Positions 16,759-26,486 of a stretch of DNA of 64,000 bases are shown here, piece by piece (positions within the stretch are counted from its first letter, which is position 1; each line of letters opens with the position of its first letter). The notes beneath the pieces are model-generated. The model was not told the origin of the DNA. It saw only the letters and a program-made list of their open reading frames with translations, and ran no database searches. This DNA comes from Cyclobacteriaceae bacterium (GTDB lineage: Bacteria; Bacteroidota; Bacteroidia; Cytophagales; Cyclobacteriaceae), in NCBI GenBank assembly GCA_028285685.1, contig JANQOR010000038.1:434001-498000 (forward strand), written 5' to 3'. The position numbers were made by a program, and so were the translations under genes.

Positions 16759-19391
16759 GTGCGCGACAGACAGGCCCACCTCGATGGATGGACAGAATCG
16801 TGGAGCTCTACTGCAAGAGAGAATTGCTTGAGGATCTACAAGGTGATCTCCATGAATATTATGATCGCAATCTAAGAAAAAGCCGGTCCAGGGCCAATCT
16901 GATCTTTTTCATTGATGTTGTCAAATTTTTCAGACTCTACACGGTTCGTAAACCCAAAATGATTGAACGAATGACATTTTTCAACCTATTCAAAAACTAT
17001 TATAAAACTTCGGTGCGTAGCATCGCAAGGAACAAACTGTTTTCGACCATTAATATGATTGGTCTGGCAATTTCCATGTCGGTAGGCATCTTGATGATCA
17101 CGTATATCAGTGAACTATTGACCTACGATAATTTTCATACCAAGTCAGATCGTATCTATAGAGTACTAAGCACATACAAAGGAATTACCGATTCTGATGC
17201 AGAGAAATATGCTTCTACCTCAGTTTTCATTGGAAAAAAATTGAAAGAGGAATACACAGGTTTTGAGAAAGTGCTAATCATGCGAAGAAATTTCCGCAAG
17301 GACATTGCAAAAGGCGAGAATGTCATCAGTGTAAGGGGCCATTATGCAACAGAGGAATTTTTTGATGTGTTCTCGTTCAAACTGGTAGCTGGGGACCCAT
17401 CCACGGCACTGAGAGATCCAAACTCTGTTGTTCTTACGAAGAAGACGGCAGAAAAGCTATTTCAGGACAAAAACCCGGTCGGGGAAGTTGTTACCGCAGG
17501 TGATGAGAGGTTTATGGTGACTGGTCTGATGGAAGATGTTCCAGTTAATTCTCATATGCAGTTTGAGATATTGGCCTCCTTTTCAACCGCTGAAAATACC
17601 TATGCAAAGGAAGAAAACTCAAGTTTTTTGACATGGCGAAGTATTTGGTCAAATTATGTGTATCTGCTATTGCCTGAGGAGCACAATACCGAAACCTTAG
17701 AAGCGAGTCTCAATGAGGTGGCTTTGGAGGAGAATGCTAAAACCGATCGGTATGCAATCAATTTTGAGTTGGAGAACCTGTCGGAGGTCATGCCTGGTAA
17801 GGACCTTAATAACAAAATTGGAGCAGGAGTTTCTTGGCAAATGATCAACATGCTAATCACGTTGACCATGATTGTGATTGTTTCGGCGTGCTTCAATTAT
17901 ACCAACTTATCCATCGCACGATCTTTGAGAAGGTCGAAAGAGGTCGGAGTTCGAAAGATAGTAGGGGCTAGTCGTGGGCAGGTTTTCCTCCAGTTCATTA
18001 CTGAGGCAATCATTATTTCCTTTTTCGCCCTGATCATTGCATTTGGGATTTCACTGCTCATTAAGCCTGAGTTTGTTAGGATCCTTTCCGATGGAGCAAA
18101 GGTCTTAATGGACTTCCAATACATACATATCCTCTATTTTCTGGCTTTTTCGGTGGCGATTGGAGTTATCGCAGGATTTGTGCCTTCCCTGATTCTCTCC
18201 AAACTGAAAGCCATTTCCGCCTTGAAGGATGCCTCAAAACTGAAATTACTGAAGCGAGTTAATCTGAGGCGCGTGTTGATTGTGTTTCAATTCACCTTAT
18301 CCATCGCTTTTATTATTGGGGCTACAATCTCATACCGTCAATACAAGTACGCGCTCAATTTTGATTTAGGCTTTAACACTGAGAACATCCTAAATGTCAA
18401 CCTCAGTGGAAATGACTCTGACATTCTCTTAAGCGAAATGAGAAAGCTTCCTGAGGTTACGGACTATTCGAGATCAGCCATGATTATGAGTACCGGGGAC
18501 ACCTGGTCCGATTTATTTAAGTATAAGGACCCACTGGATTCAGCCTCAGCTCATGTCAATTATGTTGACAAAAACTATCTGAGGGTGCATGATTTCGATT
18601 TCCTGGCAGGAGGAATGTTTCCTTACGACCTAAAAGGTGATCAGGAAGCTAAATACATTATTGTCGACAAGCTTTTCGTTGAGCGATTCAATTTAGGGAG
18701 TGCACAAGATGCAATAGGGGAGGTGGTGACCCTACGACAAAGGAGAGGTGATTCGAAGCTAGAAATTGCTGGTGTCATCGATGAATTTCAGTATGCAAAG
18801 ATTGAAAGCCGAAAGAAACCAACCGTCTTCTTCCAGGGTTCCGACGATTCCTACGGTTATCTGAACCTCGTCGTCAAGACCGACAACATTTTTTCTTTCA
18901 TGGAAAAATTGGAGGACGCGTGGAAAAAAGTTGACACTGTTCACCCGTTTAGAGCTGAGTTTTACGACGATAGGATTAGAGAATCCTATGCAGGATATGT
19001 GATTATGTTCAAGATCTTTGGGTTCCTTGCTTTCCTAGCCATTTCCATTGCTTCTATGGGGCTGCTGGGAATGGCAGTGTTTACGACCGAGACAAGAATC
19101 AAGGAGATCAGTGTGCGAAAGGTAATGGGGGCTACAGAAAAACACCTTGTCTATATTCTCTCACGTGGATTCGTATTTATGCTGATTATAGCAGCATTCA
19201 TTGCAATGCCACTTACTTACCTGTTTTTTACTTCCGTGGTGATGGCCGATAGCGCAAATCGAATAGCCATCGGAGCTTTTGAATTGCTATCTGGAGTGGT
19301 ACTGATCTTCGGATTAGGCATTCTTACGATCGGCTGGCAAACGTGGAAAGCCGCCAAGACAAATCCAGCCGAAATGCTAAGAAATGAGTAG
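16755..19391 (+). CDS. FtsX/MacB-type permease with N-terminal prefix domain 2, first of a tandem pair
   Basis: 878 residues. The N-terminal prefix (GPPRWMDRIVELYCKRELLEDLQGDLHEYY, split here by motif as PPRWMDRIVE and EDLQGDLHEYY) spans about 1-75. The FtsX core follows: first helix near 95-117, a periplasmic MacB domain to about 365, three helices with RSKEVGVRKIVGASRGQVF at about 394, a second periplasmic region from 540, and a last helix bundle with RIKEISVRKVMGATEKHLV at 783. It overlaps the padR gene by 4 nt and the next permease by 8 nt (ATGAGTAG). The pair could form a heterodimeric transporter or tension-sensing complex. No ATPase partner is present in the window. Confidence 0.82.
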   Translation: MSARQTGPPRWMDRIVELYCKRELLEDLQGDLHEYYDRNLRKSRSRANLIFFIDVVKFFRLYTVRKPKMIERMTFFNLFKNYYKTSVRSIARNKLFSTINMIGLAISMSVGILMITYISELLTYDNFHTKSDRIYRVLSTYKGITDSDAEKYASTSVFIGKKLKEEYTGFEKVLIMRRNFRKDIAKGENVISVRGHYATEEFFDVFSFKLVAGDPSTALRDPNSVVLTKKTAEKLFQDKNPVGEVVTAGDERFMVTGLMEDVPVNSHMQFEILASFSTAENTYAKEENSSFLTWRSIWSNYVYLLLPEEHNTETLEASLNEVALEENAKTDRYAINFELENLSEVMPGKDLNNKIGAGVSWQMINMLITLTMIVIVSACFNYTNLSIARSLRRSKEVGVRKIVGASRGQVFLQFITEAIIISFFALIIAFGISLLIKPEFVRILSDGAKVLMDFQYIHILYFLAFSVAIGVIAGFVPSLILSKLKAISALKDASKLKLLKRVNLRRVLIVFQFTLSIAFIIGATISYRQYKYALNFDLGFNTENILNVNLSGNDSDILLSEMRKLPEVTDYSRSAMIMSTGDTWSDLFKYKDPLDSASAHVNYVDKNYLRVHDFDFLAGGMFPYDLKGDQEAKYIIVDKLFVERFNLGSAQDAIGEVVTLRQRRGDSKLEIAGVIDEFQYAKIESRKKPTVFFQGSDDSYGYLNLVVKTDNIFSFMEKLEDAWKKVDTVHPFRAEFYDDRIRESYAGYVIMFKIFGFLAFLAISIASMGLLGMAVFTTETRIKEISVRKVMGATEKHLVYILSRGFVFMLIIAAFIAMPLTYLFFTSVVMADSANRIAIGAFELLSGVVLIFGLGILTIGWQTWKAAKTNPAEMLRNE

Positions 19392-22011
19392 GAGAGAGGG
19401 TCCACCGGCGTGGATGGATCTCGTCATCCAATGGTATTGCAAGTCAGAGCTTCTTGAGGACTTGCAGGGAGATCTGCACGAATATTATGAACGAAACAGT
19501 AAAAAAGGTAGAACCCGAGCAGATTTTATCTACCTGTTGGATGTGGTGAAATTTTGCCGGCTTTACACAATAAGAAACCCAAAAATAGTAGGACGTATGA
19601 CTTTTTTTAACCTGGTAGGAAACTACTTCAAGACTTCCACAAGGAGTTTAATCAGAAATCGACTTTTCTCAACAATCAATATTGCCGGATTGGCGATTTC
19701 CATGTCGATCGGTATTCTCATGATTACCTATATCAGTGAGTTGCTCAGCTTCGATACCTTTCATAAAAAAGCAGATCGCACCTTTCGGATCGTGTCCAGA
19801 TATGAGAGCATTTCCAACGACCCCTTCGATCTTGCTTCTACCTCTGTTTTTATTGGGAAAAAGTTAAAGGAAGAATATTCTGGATTTGAGGACCTTCTGA
19901 TCATGCGAAGGAACTTCAGAAAGGACATCGCAAAAGGGGATAACATTATTGCCTTGAGTGGTCTTTATTCAACAAGAGAATTTTTCGATGTTTTCTCCTT
20001 CAATTTAATATCCGGCAATCCTGCTACAGCATTAGAAGCACCATACTCATTGGTTTTGACCGAGGAAACCGCGAAGAAACTCTTCAAGGATAAAAATCCT
20101 GTTGGTGAAATTGTCACTTCAGGTGATGAGAGTTACACAATCACCGGGGTGATGGAGAACATACCTAGAAACTCTCATATTCAATTTGAGGCGTTGGCCT
20201 CATTTGAGACGCTTGATAGCAAAAACAGAAATCTCGAAGGCACCACTCTTTATAATTGGAGCAGCATATGGCAAAACCATGTATACCTCGTTTTGCCAAA
20301 AGGGGAAAGTCCGGACAGGATCAATGGAGCATTGGTGGAGATTGCAGATGTAGAAAATGCTAAAACCGATAGGTACACCATCAATCACAAGTTAGAAAAC
20401 ATCCTTAAGATCGTTCCTGGGGAGGAAATGTCCAATCAGATTGGGCCAAGTATGGCGTGGATTGGTATTTGGCAATTGGTGCTTTTGACACTATTTGTGA
20501 TTGTTTCCGCATGCTTCAATTATACCAATCTATCCATCGCCAGATCGCTGCGTCGCGCAAAAGAGGTAGGAGTAAGAAAAGTGGTAGGAGCTAGTCGAAA
20601 GCAGGTTTTTACCCAATTCATCTTTGAAGCGGTTATCGTTTCGGTGGTGTCATTGTTCATTTCATACATACTCTTTTTATTATTTAGACCAGGTTTTAAG
20701 GAACTATTCCTGGAAAATGGCATGCTGTCACTCGAATTCGAATGGATTTACGGACTGTATTTTCTTGCATTCGCACTTTTGATAGGACTTGTTGCGGGAG
20801 TTTTGCCTTCAATTTTCCTATCGAAATTGAAAGCCATTTCCATTTTCAGAGATGCATCTTCCATAAAGCTTTTGAAAGGTGTGAATTTGAGAAAGGTGCT
20901 AATCGTTATTCAGTTCACTATTTCCATTTTTCTGATCATTGGCTCAACAATCGCATATCGACAATACAAATTTGCCCTGAACTTCGAACTGGGATTTGAG
21001 ACTGAAAACGTCCTTAACCTTTCGCTTCAAAATAATGATTCGAAGGTCTTAAAAGCTGAAATTGAAAAACTTCCTGAGGTTTCAAAAATCTCGAGGTCTG
21101 GGATGATTCCAAACACGGGTGAAGTTTGGGCAGAGCGGTTTAAGTACAATGATCCACTGGATTCCGTTGAGGCTTATGTGAATTTTACGGACAAGAACTA
21201 CTTCGACCTCCATCAATACGAGTTTGTTGCCGGTGGCACTTTCCCATTCGATCAGGAAGAAGGAGACGCAAAATTTGTGATTATCGATGAATTGATGCGG
21301 AAGCGATTCAATTTTGAGACTCCCGAAAGTGCTATTGGGGAAACGTTAACAATAGTGAGTGAAAGGGATAATCCGAAGGTTGAGATTGCTGGCGTAGTAA
21401 GCGAATTCCAATACGTCAAAGTTCACAACGAACCTGAGCCATGTGCGGTCATTCAAGGCACTCCTGAGGATTACCGACACCTCAATCTGCTAGTCCAAAC
21501 CGTGGATCCGATAGCCCTGATGGACAAGCTGGAGAGCATTTGGAGTAGTATTGACAAGGTACATACGTTTGAGGCATTGTTTTATGATGAGCAAATTCAG
21601 GAGGCATATGATTCTCAAGCTACTTTGTTCAAGATTTTTGGATTTCTTGCCTTCTTAGCTATTTCCATAGCTACCATGGGACTATTGGGAATGGCGGTCT
21701 TTACTACGGAGACCCGAATCAAAGAAATAAGCGTACGCAAAGTAATGGGCGCCACGGTCCGGCACCTGGTTTTTATTTTATCCAAAGGCTTTGTTGTGAT
21801 GCTCCTTGTTGCTGCCGCAATCGCGATTCCGTTGGCTTATCTCTTTTTCAGCGAAATGGTCATGGAGGACTTTGTCAATCGAATCACCATTGGTCCCCTG
21901 GAATTACTGTCCGGAGTGGCCTTAGTTTTCACGATTGGGTTTTTGACGATTAGCTGGCAAACGCGTAAAGCGGCAAGGACCAACCCGGCTGAAATGCTTC
22001 GGAACGAATAA
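19384..22011 (+). CDS. FtsX/MacB-type permease with prefix domain 2, second of a tandem pair
   Basis: 875 residues, a paralogue of the preceding gene along its whole length. Shared landmarks are PPAWMDLVIQWYC at the N-terminus, EDLQGDLHEYYERN, FIGKKLKEEYSGFEDLLIMRRNFRKDIAKG near 155, RAKEVGVRKVVGASRKQVF near 392, RIKEISVRKVMGAT near 780, and the same C-terminal NPAEMLRNE. This indicates gene duplication followed by divergence. Translation starts inside the end of the first copy (8-nt overlap), so stoichiometric synthesis is likely. Four transmembrane helices and two periplasmic domains are predicted. Function as for its twin; unknown cargo. Confidence 0.82.
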   Translation: MSRREGPPAWMDLVIQWYCKSELLEDLQGDLHEYYERNSKKGRTRADFIYLLDVVKFCRLYTIRNPKIVGRMTFFNLVGNYFKTSTRSLIRNRLFSTINIAGLAISMSIGILMITYISELLSFDTFHKKADRTFRIVSRYESISNDPFDLASTSVFIGKKLKEEYSGFEDLLIMRRNFRKDIAKGDNIIALSGLYSTREFFDVFSFNLISGNPATALEAPYSLVLTEETAKKLFKDKNPVGEIVTSGDESYTITGVMENIPRNSHIQFEALASFETLDSKNRNLEGTTLYNWSSIWQNHVYLVLPKGESPDRINGALVEIADVENAKTDRYTINHKLENILKIVPGEEMSNQIGPSMAWIGIWQLVLLTLFVIVSACFNYTNLSIARSLRRAKEVGVRKVVGASRKQVFTQFIFEAVIVSVVSLFISYILFLLFRPGFKELFLENGMLSLEFEWIYGLYFLAFALLIGLVAGVLPSIFLSKLKAISIFRDASSIKLLKGVNLRKVLIVIQFTISIFLIIGSTIAYRQYKFALNFELGFETENVLNLSLQNNDSKVLKAEIEKLPEVSKISRSGMIPNTGEVWAERFKYNDPLDSVEAYVNFTDKNYFDLHQYEFVAGGTFPFDQEEGDAKFVIIDELMRKRFNFETPESAIGETLTIVSERDNPKVEIAGVVSEFQYVKVHNEPEPCAVIQGTPEDYRHLNLLVQTVDPIALMDKLESIWSSIDKVHTFEALFYDEQIQEAYDSQATLFKIFGFLAFLAISIATMGLLGMAVFTTETRIKEISVRKVMGATVRHLVFILSKGFVVMLLVAAAIAIPLAYLFFSEMVMEDFVNRITIGPLELLSGVALVFTIGFLTISWQTRKAARTNPAEMLRNE

Positions 22012-22133
22012 GTTCATTTTCGTACACAAGATTGTCCGGTTGGATAGTTGAAATTCCTCCAATAGCGCATTTAAGACCTTTTTTGGGGCTGGCATGGTAA
22101 TTGGCATTTTGCTAATCACCAAAACCAACAACC

Positions 22134-24488
22134 ATGTTACGCAACTATCTACTTGTTTCCTTTCGCAATTTGAAGCGACATCTTACTTATTCGTTCGTCA
22201 ATATTTTCGGATTGACAATTGGCTTGGCTTGCACGATGGTTATCGGCATGTGGGTAAAGCAGGAGTTTAGCTATGACAGGCATTTTGAAAAGGTCGACAA
22301 CATCTACCGTATTGGCGTCAACTTCTTTAACATCGGAAACATGGCTCGTGCGCCTGAGATCTTAAAGGAGAGATTGACAGACTACTCCACTGTGGAACGC
22401 ACAACTAATTTGCATCGGCAGGGAGAAGTAACATTTCTCATCGACGACAAGGAAGTTTTGCTGGATAATGTGTTTAAAACTGATCAGGACTTTTTTAAGT
22501 TGTTTTCATATGAATTTTTGAATGGGGATCGGTTTAGTGTACTGGAGAATCCTAATGGAGCAGTCATTTCAGACAAGGTTGCTACCAACGTATTTGGAAC
22601 AACTGACGTGTTGGGAAAAACCTTACAAATCAAGGATGATTCTAAAATCTATTCCATTGAGGGTGTAGTATCTTCGGACGAGATCACCCACATTCCCGCC
22701 GAGATTTGGCTTTCAAAGGGAAACGAATCCATTGCAGCGAACTGGACGTCCGCTTCACCACTTTCATACGTCCTTTTGAAGGGCGATCCACAGGCCACGT
22801 TGGATATCATTTTGGATGATATAATGCGGAAGGAAATACACCCAAAGTTGGCGCCGAATGATCCATACGAGGAATTTTATCAAAGCGGGTTCTATCAATT
22901 CTTGCCTATCCCGATAAAAAACATTCATTTGTACTCCGACTACAAGTTCGAAATCGCCCCCATCGGAAATGCGATGACAACCAAAGTGTTTGCTGGAGTT
23001 GCAGTCTTGATCCTATTCCTTGCAAGCATCAATTTTATCAATATCTCGACCGCGCGATCAACAGTGAGAGCTAAGGAGGTAGGTATCAGGAAATCCCTTG
23101 GAACAAACAGAAGACAGCTTGTAGCTCAGTTTATTTTGGAATCTATCCTTATCTGCGTGCTAGCAGGGGCACTGGCAATGATGGTTGGTGAATTGTTCCT
23201 TACCGGATTTGAGCGATTGACCGGTTTGGAACTGCTTGAATCTCTCTTCACTAACTCAATTGATGTTTTAATCGTTGCTCTCACAATTATCATGATAGGG
23301 TTCGTTGCTGGAGTTTACCCTGCGTTCTACATCACCAGCTATCAACCTGTAAAAGTCTTAAAGGGAAATATCCATGTTAATGAAAAGGGAATAGTGAGAA
23401 ATGGATTGGTTCTTTTTCAGTTTGTTATTTCCATCAGTTTGCTTGTAGTTTCCCTGTTTGTTTTTAACCAATTGCAGTTCATCCAAAACAAAGACCTGGG
23501 GTTTGATCAAAAGAATGTTTTAGTCGTAGACAATTTCAGACATGTCAGAGATCACCAAGAAGTATTTAGACAAGAACTTTCACAAAACCCAAATGTGTTG
23601 GCCGTTAGCGTCAATCATCGTGTGCCTGCTCAAAATGGATCTTTCGTTTGGAAGTTAACGAAGGATGGCGATGAACAGGACTATTGGTTTCAGCAGTTCA
23701 CCGGAGATGCAGACATGTTCGAATGCCTTGGCTTTCGATTGTTGAAAGGACGAACTTTTTCCAATGAAATCGGGACAGACACTTCATCTGTGATCCTCAA
23801 TGAAACTGCGGTTGCAGAACTGGGATATGACGATCCAATTGGAAAAACACTTAATGGCGGTTTTTACACGATCATCGGAGTAGTTAGCGATTTCAACTAC
23901 GAGACCCTGAAGAATCAGATTACGCCACTTGCGTTGGGTTATAGTGAAGAAGGTGGGAGAAATCTGGCAATTAAATTTTCAGGCAATCCTCAGCCGGTGA
24001 TTGACCAGGTTCATGCGATTTGGGAACAGTTTGGTGTAGAAGAAATTCCTTCCTATTACTTCTTGGATGAGAACTTTGGTAAGCTGGTGGAAAAGGAGCG
24101 AGTATTATCTAAGGCAGTGTTGATTTTTACTGTTTTGGCAATGTTCATCTCTTGTCTGGGACTGTATGGTCTTTCCGTATTCACTGCTGAACGAAAGACA
24201 AAGGAGATCGGGATAAGGAGAGTTCTTGGAGCTTCTGTTTTCAACATAGCAAGGTTATTGTCGCGAAATTTTGCAAAACCTATTTTATTGGCCTTTATAC
24301 TGTCGGTTCCAGTGGCATATTTTGCCGTGGATGAGTGGCTGGCAAACTATGCCTATCGTGTTGAGATTGGACCATCCTGGTTCCTTATAGGAGGTACTAC
24401 CGCGCTCGCCATCGGCATTGCTACGATCTCCTGGCAGTCCATTAGGTCTGCGCTGAAAAATCCAGTGGTTAGTTTACGGACGGAGTAA
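22134..24488 (+). CDS. FtsX/MacB-type permease without prefix domain
   Basis: 784 residues. It lacks the cytoplasmic prefix and starts directly with the first FtsX helix (YLLVSFRNLKRHLTYSFVNIFGLTIGLACTMVIG split as SFRNLKRHLTYS and IFGLTIGLACTMVI at about 5-40). It then follows the same plan: periplasmic MacB-like domain, a three-helix block with VRAKEVGIRKSLGTNRRQLV near 318, a second periplasmic domain, and KTKEIGIRRVLGASVFNIARLL near 690. It stands 122 nt after the tandem pair, with a possible separate promoter. It is convergent with the serine hydrolase gene, whose stop is 10 nt away. Confidence 0.82.
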   Translation: MLRNYLLVSFRNLKRHLTYSFVNIFGLTIGLACTMVIGMWVKQEFSYDRHFEKVDNIYRIGVNFFNIGNMARAPEILKERLTDYSTVERTTNLHRQGEVTFLIDDKEVLLDNVFKTDQDFFKLFSYEFLNGDRFSVLENPNGAVISDKVATNVFGTTDVLGKTLQIKDDSKIYSIEGVVSSDEITHIPAEIWLSKGNESIAANWTSASPLSYVLLKGDPQATLDIILDDIMRKEIHPKLAPNDPYEEFYQSGFYQFLPIPIKNIHLYSDYKFEIAPIGNAMTTKVFAGVAVLILFLASINFINISTARSTVRAKEVGIRKSLGTNRRQLVAQFILESILICVLAGALAMMVGELFLTGFERLTGLELLESLFTNSIDVLIVALTIIMIGFVAGVYPAFYITSYQPVKVLKGNIHVNEKGIVRNGLVLFQFVISISLLVVSLFVFNQLQFIQNKDLGFDQKNVLVVDNFRHVRDHQEVFRQELSQNPNVLAVSVNHRVPAQNGSFVWKLTKDGDEQDYWFQQFTGDADMFECLGFRLLKGRTFSNEIGTDTSSVILNETAVAELGYDDPIGKTLNGGFYTIIGVVSDFNYETLKNQITPLALGYSEEGGRNLAIKFSGNPQPVIDQVHAIWEQFGVEEIPSYYFLDENFGKLVEKERVLSKAVLIFTVLAMFISCLGLYGLSVFTAERKTKEIGIRRVLGASVFNIARLLSRNFAKPILLAFILSVPVAYFAVDEWLANYAYRVEIGPSWFLIGGTTALAIGIATISWQSIRSALKNPVVSLRTE

Positions 24489-24497
24489 GAATCTACC

Positions 24498-25637
24498 TCA
24501 CTTCATCGCTCCAACAAATTTTTGAGCCCATTGTAGCCCCGACTTCTCGGCATCAAATCTTCCATTGTTGGAAAGTGCGATAATTGCAAATTCTATTTCA
24601 GGAACACAAACAACTACATTGCGATATCCGCCAAAACCGCCAGAGTGCCAAAAAACGTCATAGCCCAAAAGTGATCCCTTTAGCCAGCCGTCCATGTAAG
24701 TTACTCCTGCCACAGGGCTTTCAAACACCTGTTCTACTTGAATGTTGTTGTCTTCAATGTTCTGGAAGTAGTCGATTTCATAGAGGTTTAGGATCCAGCG
24801 CTCCAGATCTGCGAGCGTCGAAAATACACCGCTTGATCCATAGGTTTTTTTGTTGAATGGTGCGACGAAACCATTAGGAAATTCAATGCTTTTGTAATCA
24901 TTCATTAGGAAAACATCGTTTTTGTAGTTGTACCCTACTGCCGGTCTTAGATCCTTTTTGGGACTTCCTACTGATGAACTATACATATTGAAACTATCGA
25001 AGATTACACTACTAAGCATTTCTGGATAAGAGGTTCCAGTCAATTTTTCTATAATCGTCGCCAGTAAAATGTAGTTCGCATTGCTGTACTCATATTTTGT
25101 GCCAGGAGAAAAATTTAGATTCTTGACACTGTCCATTAGTAACTTAAATACATGATCATTGTCAATGATCGGCTCCCTCCAGGTGATGAACTGGTAATAG
25201 TCGGGAATACCAGACTGGTGCAAGAGCAAGTCTTTAACGGTTACCTGATCCATGTAATTAGGCATATTTGGTAGAAGTGACGGGACCTTCTGTGATAATT
25301 GCACCTTGTTTTTTGCGACCAAATCGCGCACCAATTGGGCAGTCATGGGTTTAGTAACGGAAGCAAGATAAAACGAGGTGGAGGCGGATAGAAGCTCATT
25401 GGAGGATAGGTCATCCACACCTTTTATATTTCTTATTTGGACTTGTTGATCACTTATGATAGAAACGGCAATACCTGGATCTATTCGATCGTCAAGTTGT
25501 CGGTTAAGTTGCTCATTTAAGTAAGGAGAGAAGCCAGCGAATGGATTTGGTGATAGCTTCTTAAGCTGGGAATGGACAATAAAAGTGTTTAGTACAACGA
25601 GAATTGCGACTAAAGTCAATCGTGAAAAAAGTCTCAT
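24498..25637 (-). CDS. Serine hydrolase, class C beta-lactamase fold
   Basis: 379 residues with an N-terminal signal peptide or anchor (residues 1-23). The class C / penicillin-binding-like catalytic set is complete: SVTK with nucleophile S93 and K96, YSN with Y184, and HSGG near 340 replacing the KTG triad. Family members are esterases, D-aminopeptidases or peptidases and rarely true beta-lactamases. The gene follows the ECF sigma gene by 79 nt on the same strand. That gap contains a GTAACC element like those of the ECF promoters, so it may be a target of that sigma factor. Substrate unknown. Confidence 0.8.
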   Translation of the reverse strand: MRLFSRLTLVAILVVLNTFIVHSQLKKLSPNPFAGFSPYLNEQLNRQLDDRIDPGIAVSIISDQQVQIRNIKGVDDLSSNELLSASTSFYLASVTKPMTAQLVRDLVAKNKVQLSQKVPSLLPNMPNYMDQVTVKDLLLHQSGIPDYYQFITWREPIIDNDHVFKLLMDSVKNLNFSPGTKYEYSNANYILLATIIEKLTGTSYPEMLSSVIFDSFNMYSSSVGSPKKDLRPAVGYNYKNDVFLMNDYKSIEFPNGFVAPFNKKTYGSSGVFSTLADLERWILNLYEIDYFQNIEDNNIQVEQVFESPVAGVTYMDGWLKGSLLGYDVFWHSGGFGGYRNVVVCVPEIEFAIIALSNNGRFDAEKSGLQWAQKFVGAMK

Positions 25638-25678
25638 AAAAGTGAGTTAAAAATGGGTCTAAAATCTGTTTTCAGAAG

Positions 25679-25708
25679 GGATAACTCACCGTTTCCGAAA
25701 TGGTTACT
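25679..25708 (-). promoter_or_regulatory. Possible ECF promoter before the serine hydrolase gene
   Basis: On the minus strand AGTAAC (25708-25703), then CATTTCGG, then TATCC (25683-25679) after a 19-nt spacer. The GTAACCATTT string repeats that of the 6516 promoter (GTAACCATTTTGG). The spacer is longer than the others, so this is weak. Confidence 0.3.
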
Positions 25709-25716
25709 TCGGGGAA

Positions 25717-26382
25717 CTAGATTTTTTCCAGCACTCTTTCCACAAGATTGTCACATTTGCTAAACCCGAACTCAAAGAGCTCATTCGTATAGGACAGCTC
25801 ATAGAGATTCTCCTTGATCATATTTTTTGCACGATGGAGTCGAACTTTCACGTTGGAATTGGAGAGTTCAGTGCAATCGGCTATTTCAGCGATAGACATT
25901 TCTTCTACTTCTCGCATAATGTAGATGCTTCGATATTTTTCATCAAGGTTGTCGATGGCTTTCTCGAGAATCTCCTTCGCTTCTTTTCGCATGATTTTGT
26001 GAGCAGGTCCAGGCTGCTTTTCATCGTGTAGTTCAATGGTAGTTTTCTCAGAAATACTAAGAATGTCAGTTGTCCTGAGCTTTGTTTTTTGCTTAATTCT
26101 TGCCAAAGCCTGGTTGATGCCAATTCGGATCAACCAGGTGGAGAATTGAGCATCTTGCTTGTACTGCCATAGTTTTTCATAAGCGGTGAGGTAGGTGTCC
26201 TGCATGATGTCCTCAATCTCGTTTTGCTCACTCACGTACCCTCGAATTACTCGAAATAGTTTTTGATTGTTTCGGCGCATCAAAATTTCATACAGCTCTT
26301 TTTCTCCGGCAAGAATTCTCCCGATCACCTCTTTTTCGGGAATCTTGCTGTACTTAAAATCTGAAATCTTTACGGCCTTCAT
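25717..26382 (-). CDS. ECF-type RNA polymerase sigma factor
   Basis: 221 residues, somewhat long for the family. Region 2 is at about 28-95 (LYEILMRRNNQKLFRVIRGY, EIEDIMQDTYLTAYEKLWQY, FSTWLIRIGINQALARI) and region 4 at about 130-195 (LDEKYRSIYIMREVEEMSIAEIADCTELSNSNVKVRLHRAK by parts). An extra 25-residue C-terminal tail ends in CDNLVERVLEKI. The DECK-like RREVEEMSIAEIA segment resembles stress-response ECFs. No anti-sigma gene is adjacent. It diverges from a DoxX-like gene across 104 bp that holds a palindromic pair of ECF-type -35 elements. Confidence 0.88.
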   Translation of the reverse strand: MKAVKISDFKYSKIPEKEVIGRILAGEKELYEILMRRNNQKLFRVIRGYVSEQNEIEDIMQDTYLTAYEKLWQYKQDAQFSTWLIRIGINQALARIKQKTKLRTTDILSISEKTTIELHDEKQPGPAHKIMRKEAKEILEKAIDNLDEKYRSIYIMREVEEMSIAEIADCTELSNSNVKVRLHRAKNMIKENLYELSYTNELFEFGFSKCDNLVERVLEKI

Positions 26383-26397
26383 TGCTCTTCTTTCTTC

Positions 26398-26426
26398 TTA
26401 GAGAGAGATTCTCATAAAAAGTTACA
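26398..26426 (-). promoter_or_regulatory. Candidate ECF promoter of the sigma gene (minus half of a divergent pair)
   Basis: Minus strand: TGTAAC (26426-26421), 16-nt spacer, TCTCTAA (26404-26398), close to the sigma start at 26382. Its -35 is the mirror half of a perfect palindrome GTTACA-N6-TGTAAC. Confidence 0.4.
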
Positions 26427-26432
26427 CGATCC

Positions 26433-26461
26433 TGTAACCAAATCCACTTTCCGTTATCCAA
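26433..26461 (+). promoter_or_regulatory. Candidate ECF promoter of the DoxX-like gene (plus half of a divergent pair)
   Basis: TGTAAC (26433-26438), 16-nt spacer, TATCCAA (26455-26461), 26 nt before the ATG. The same spacing and similar -10 are used on the opposite strand. Confidence 0.4.
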
Positions 26462-26486
26462 ACTTCAAAACCAAACAACTTAAACC

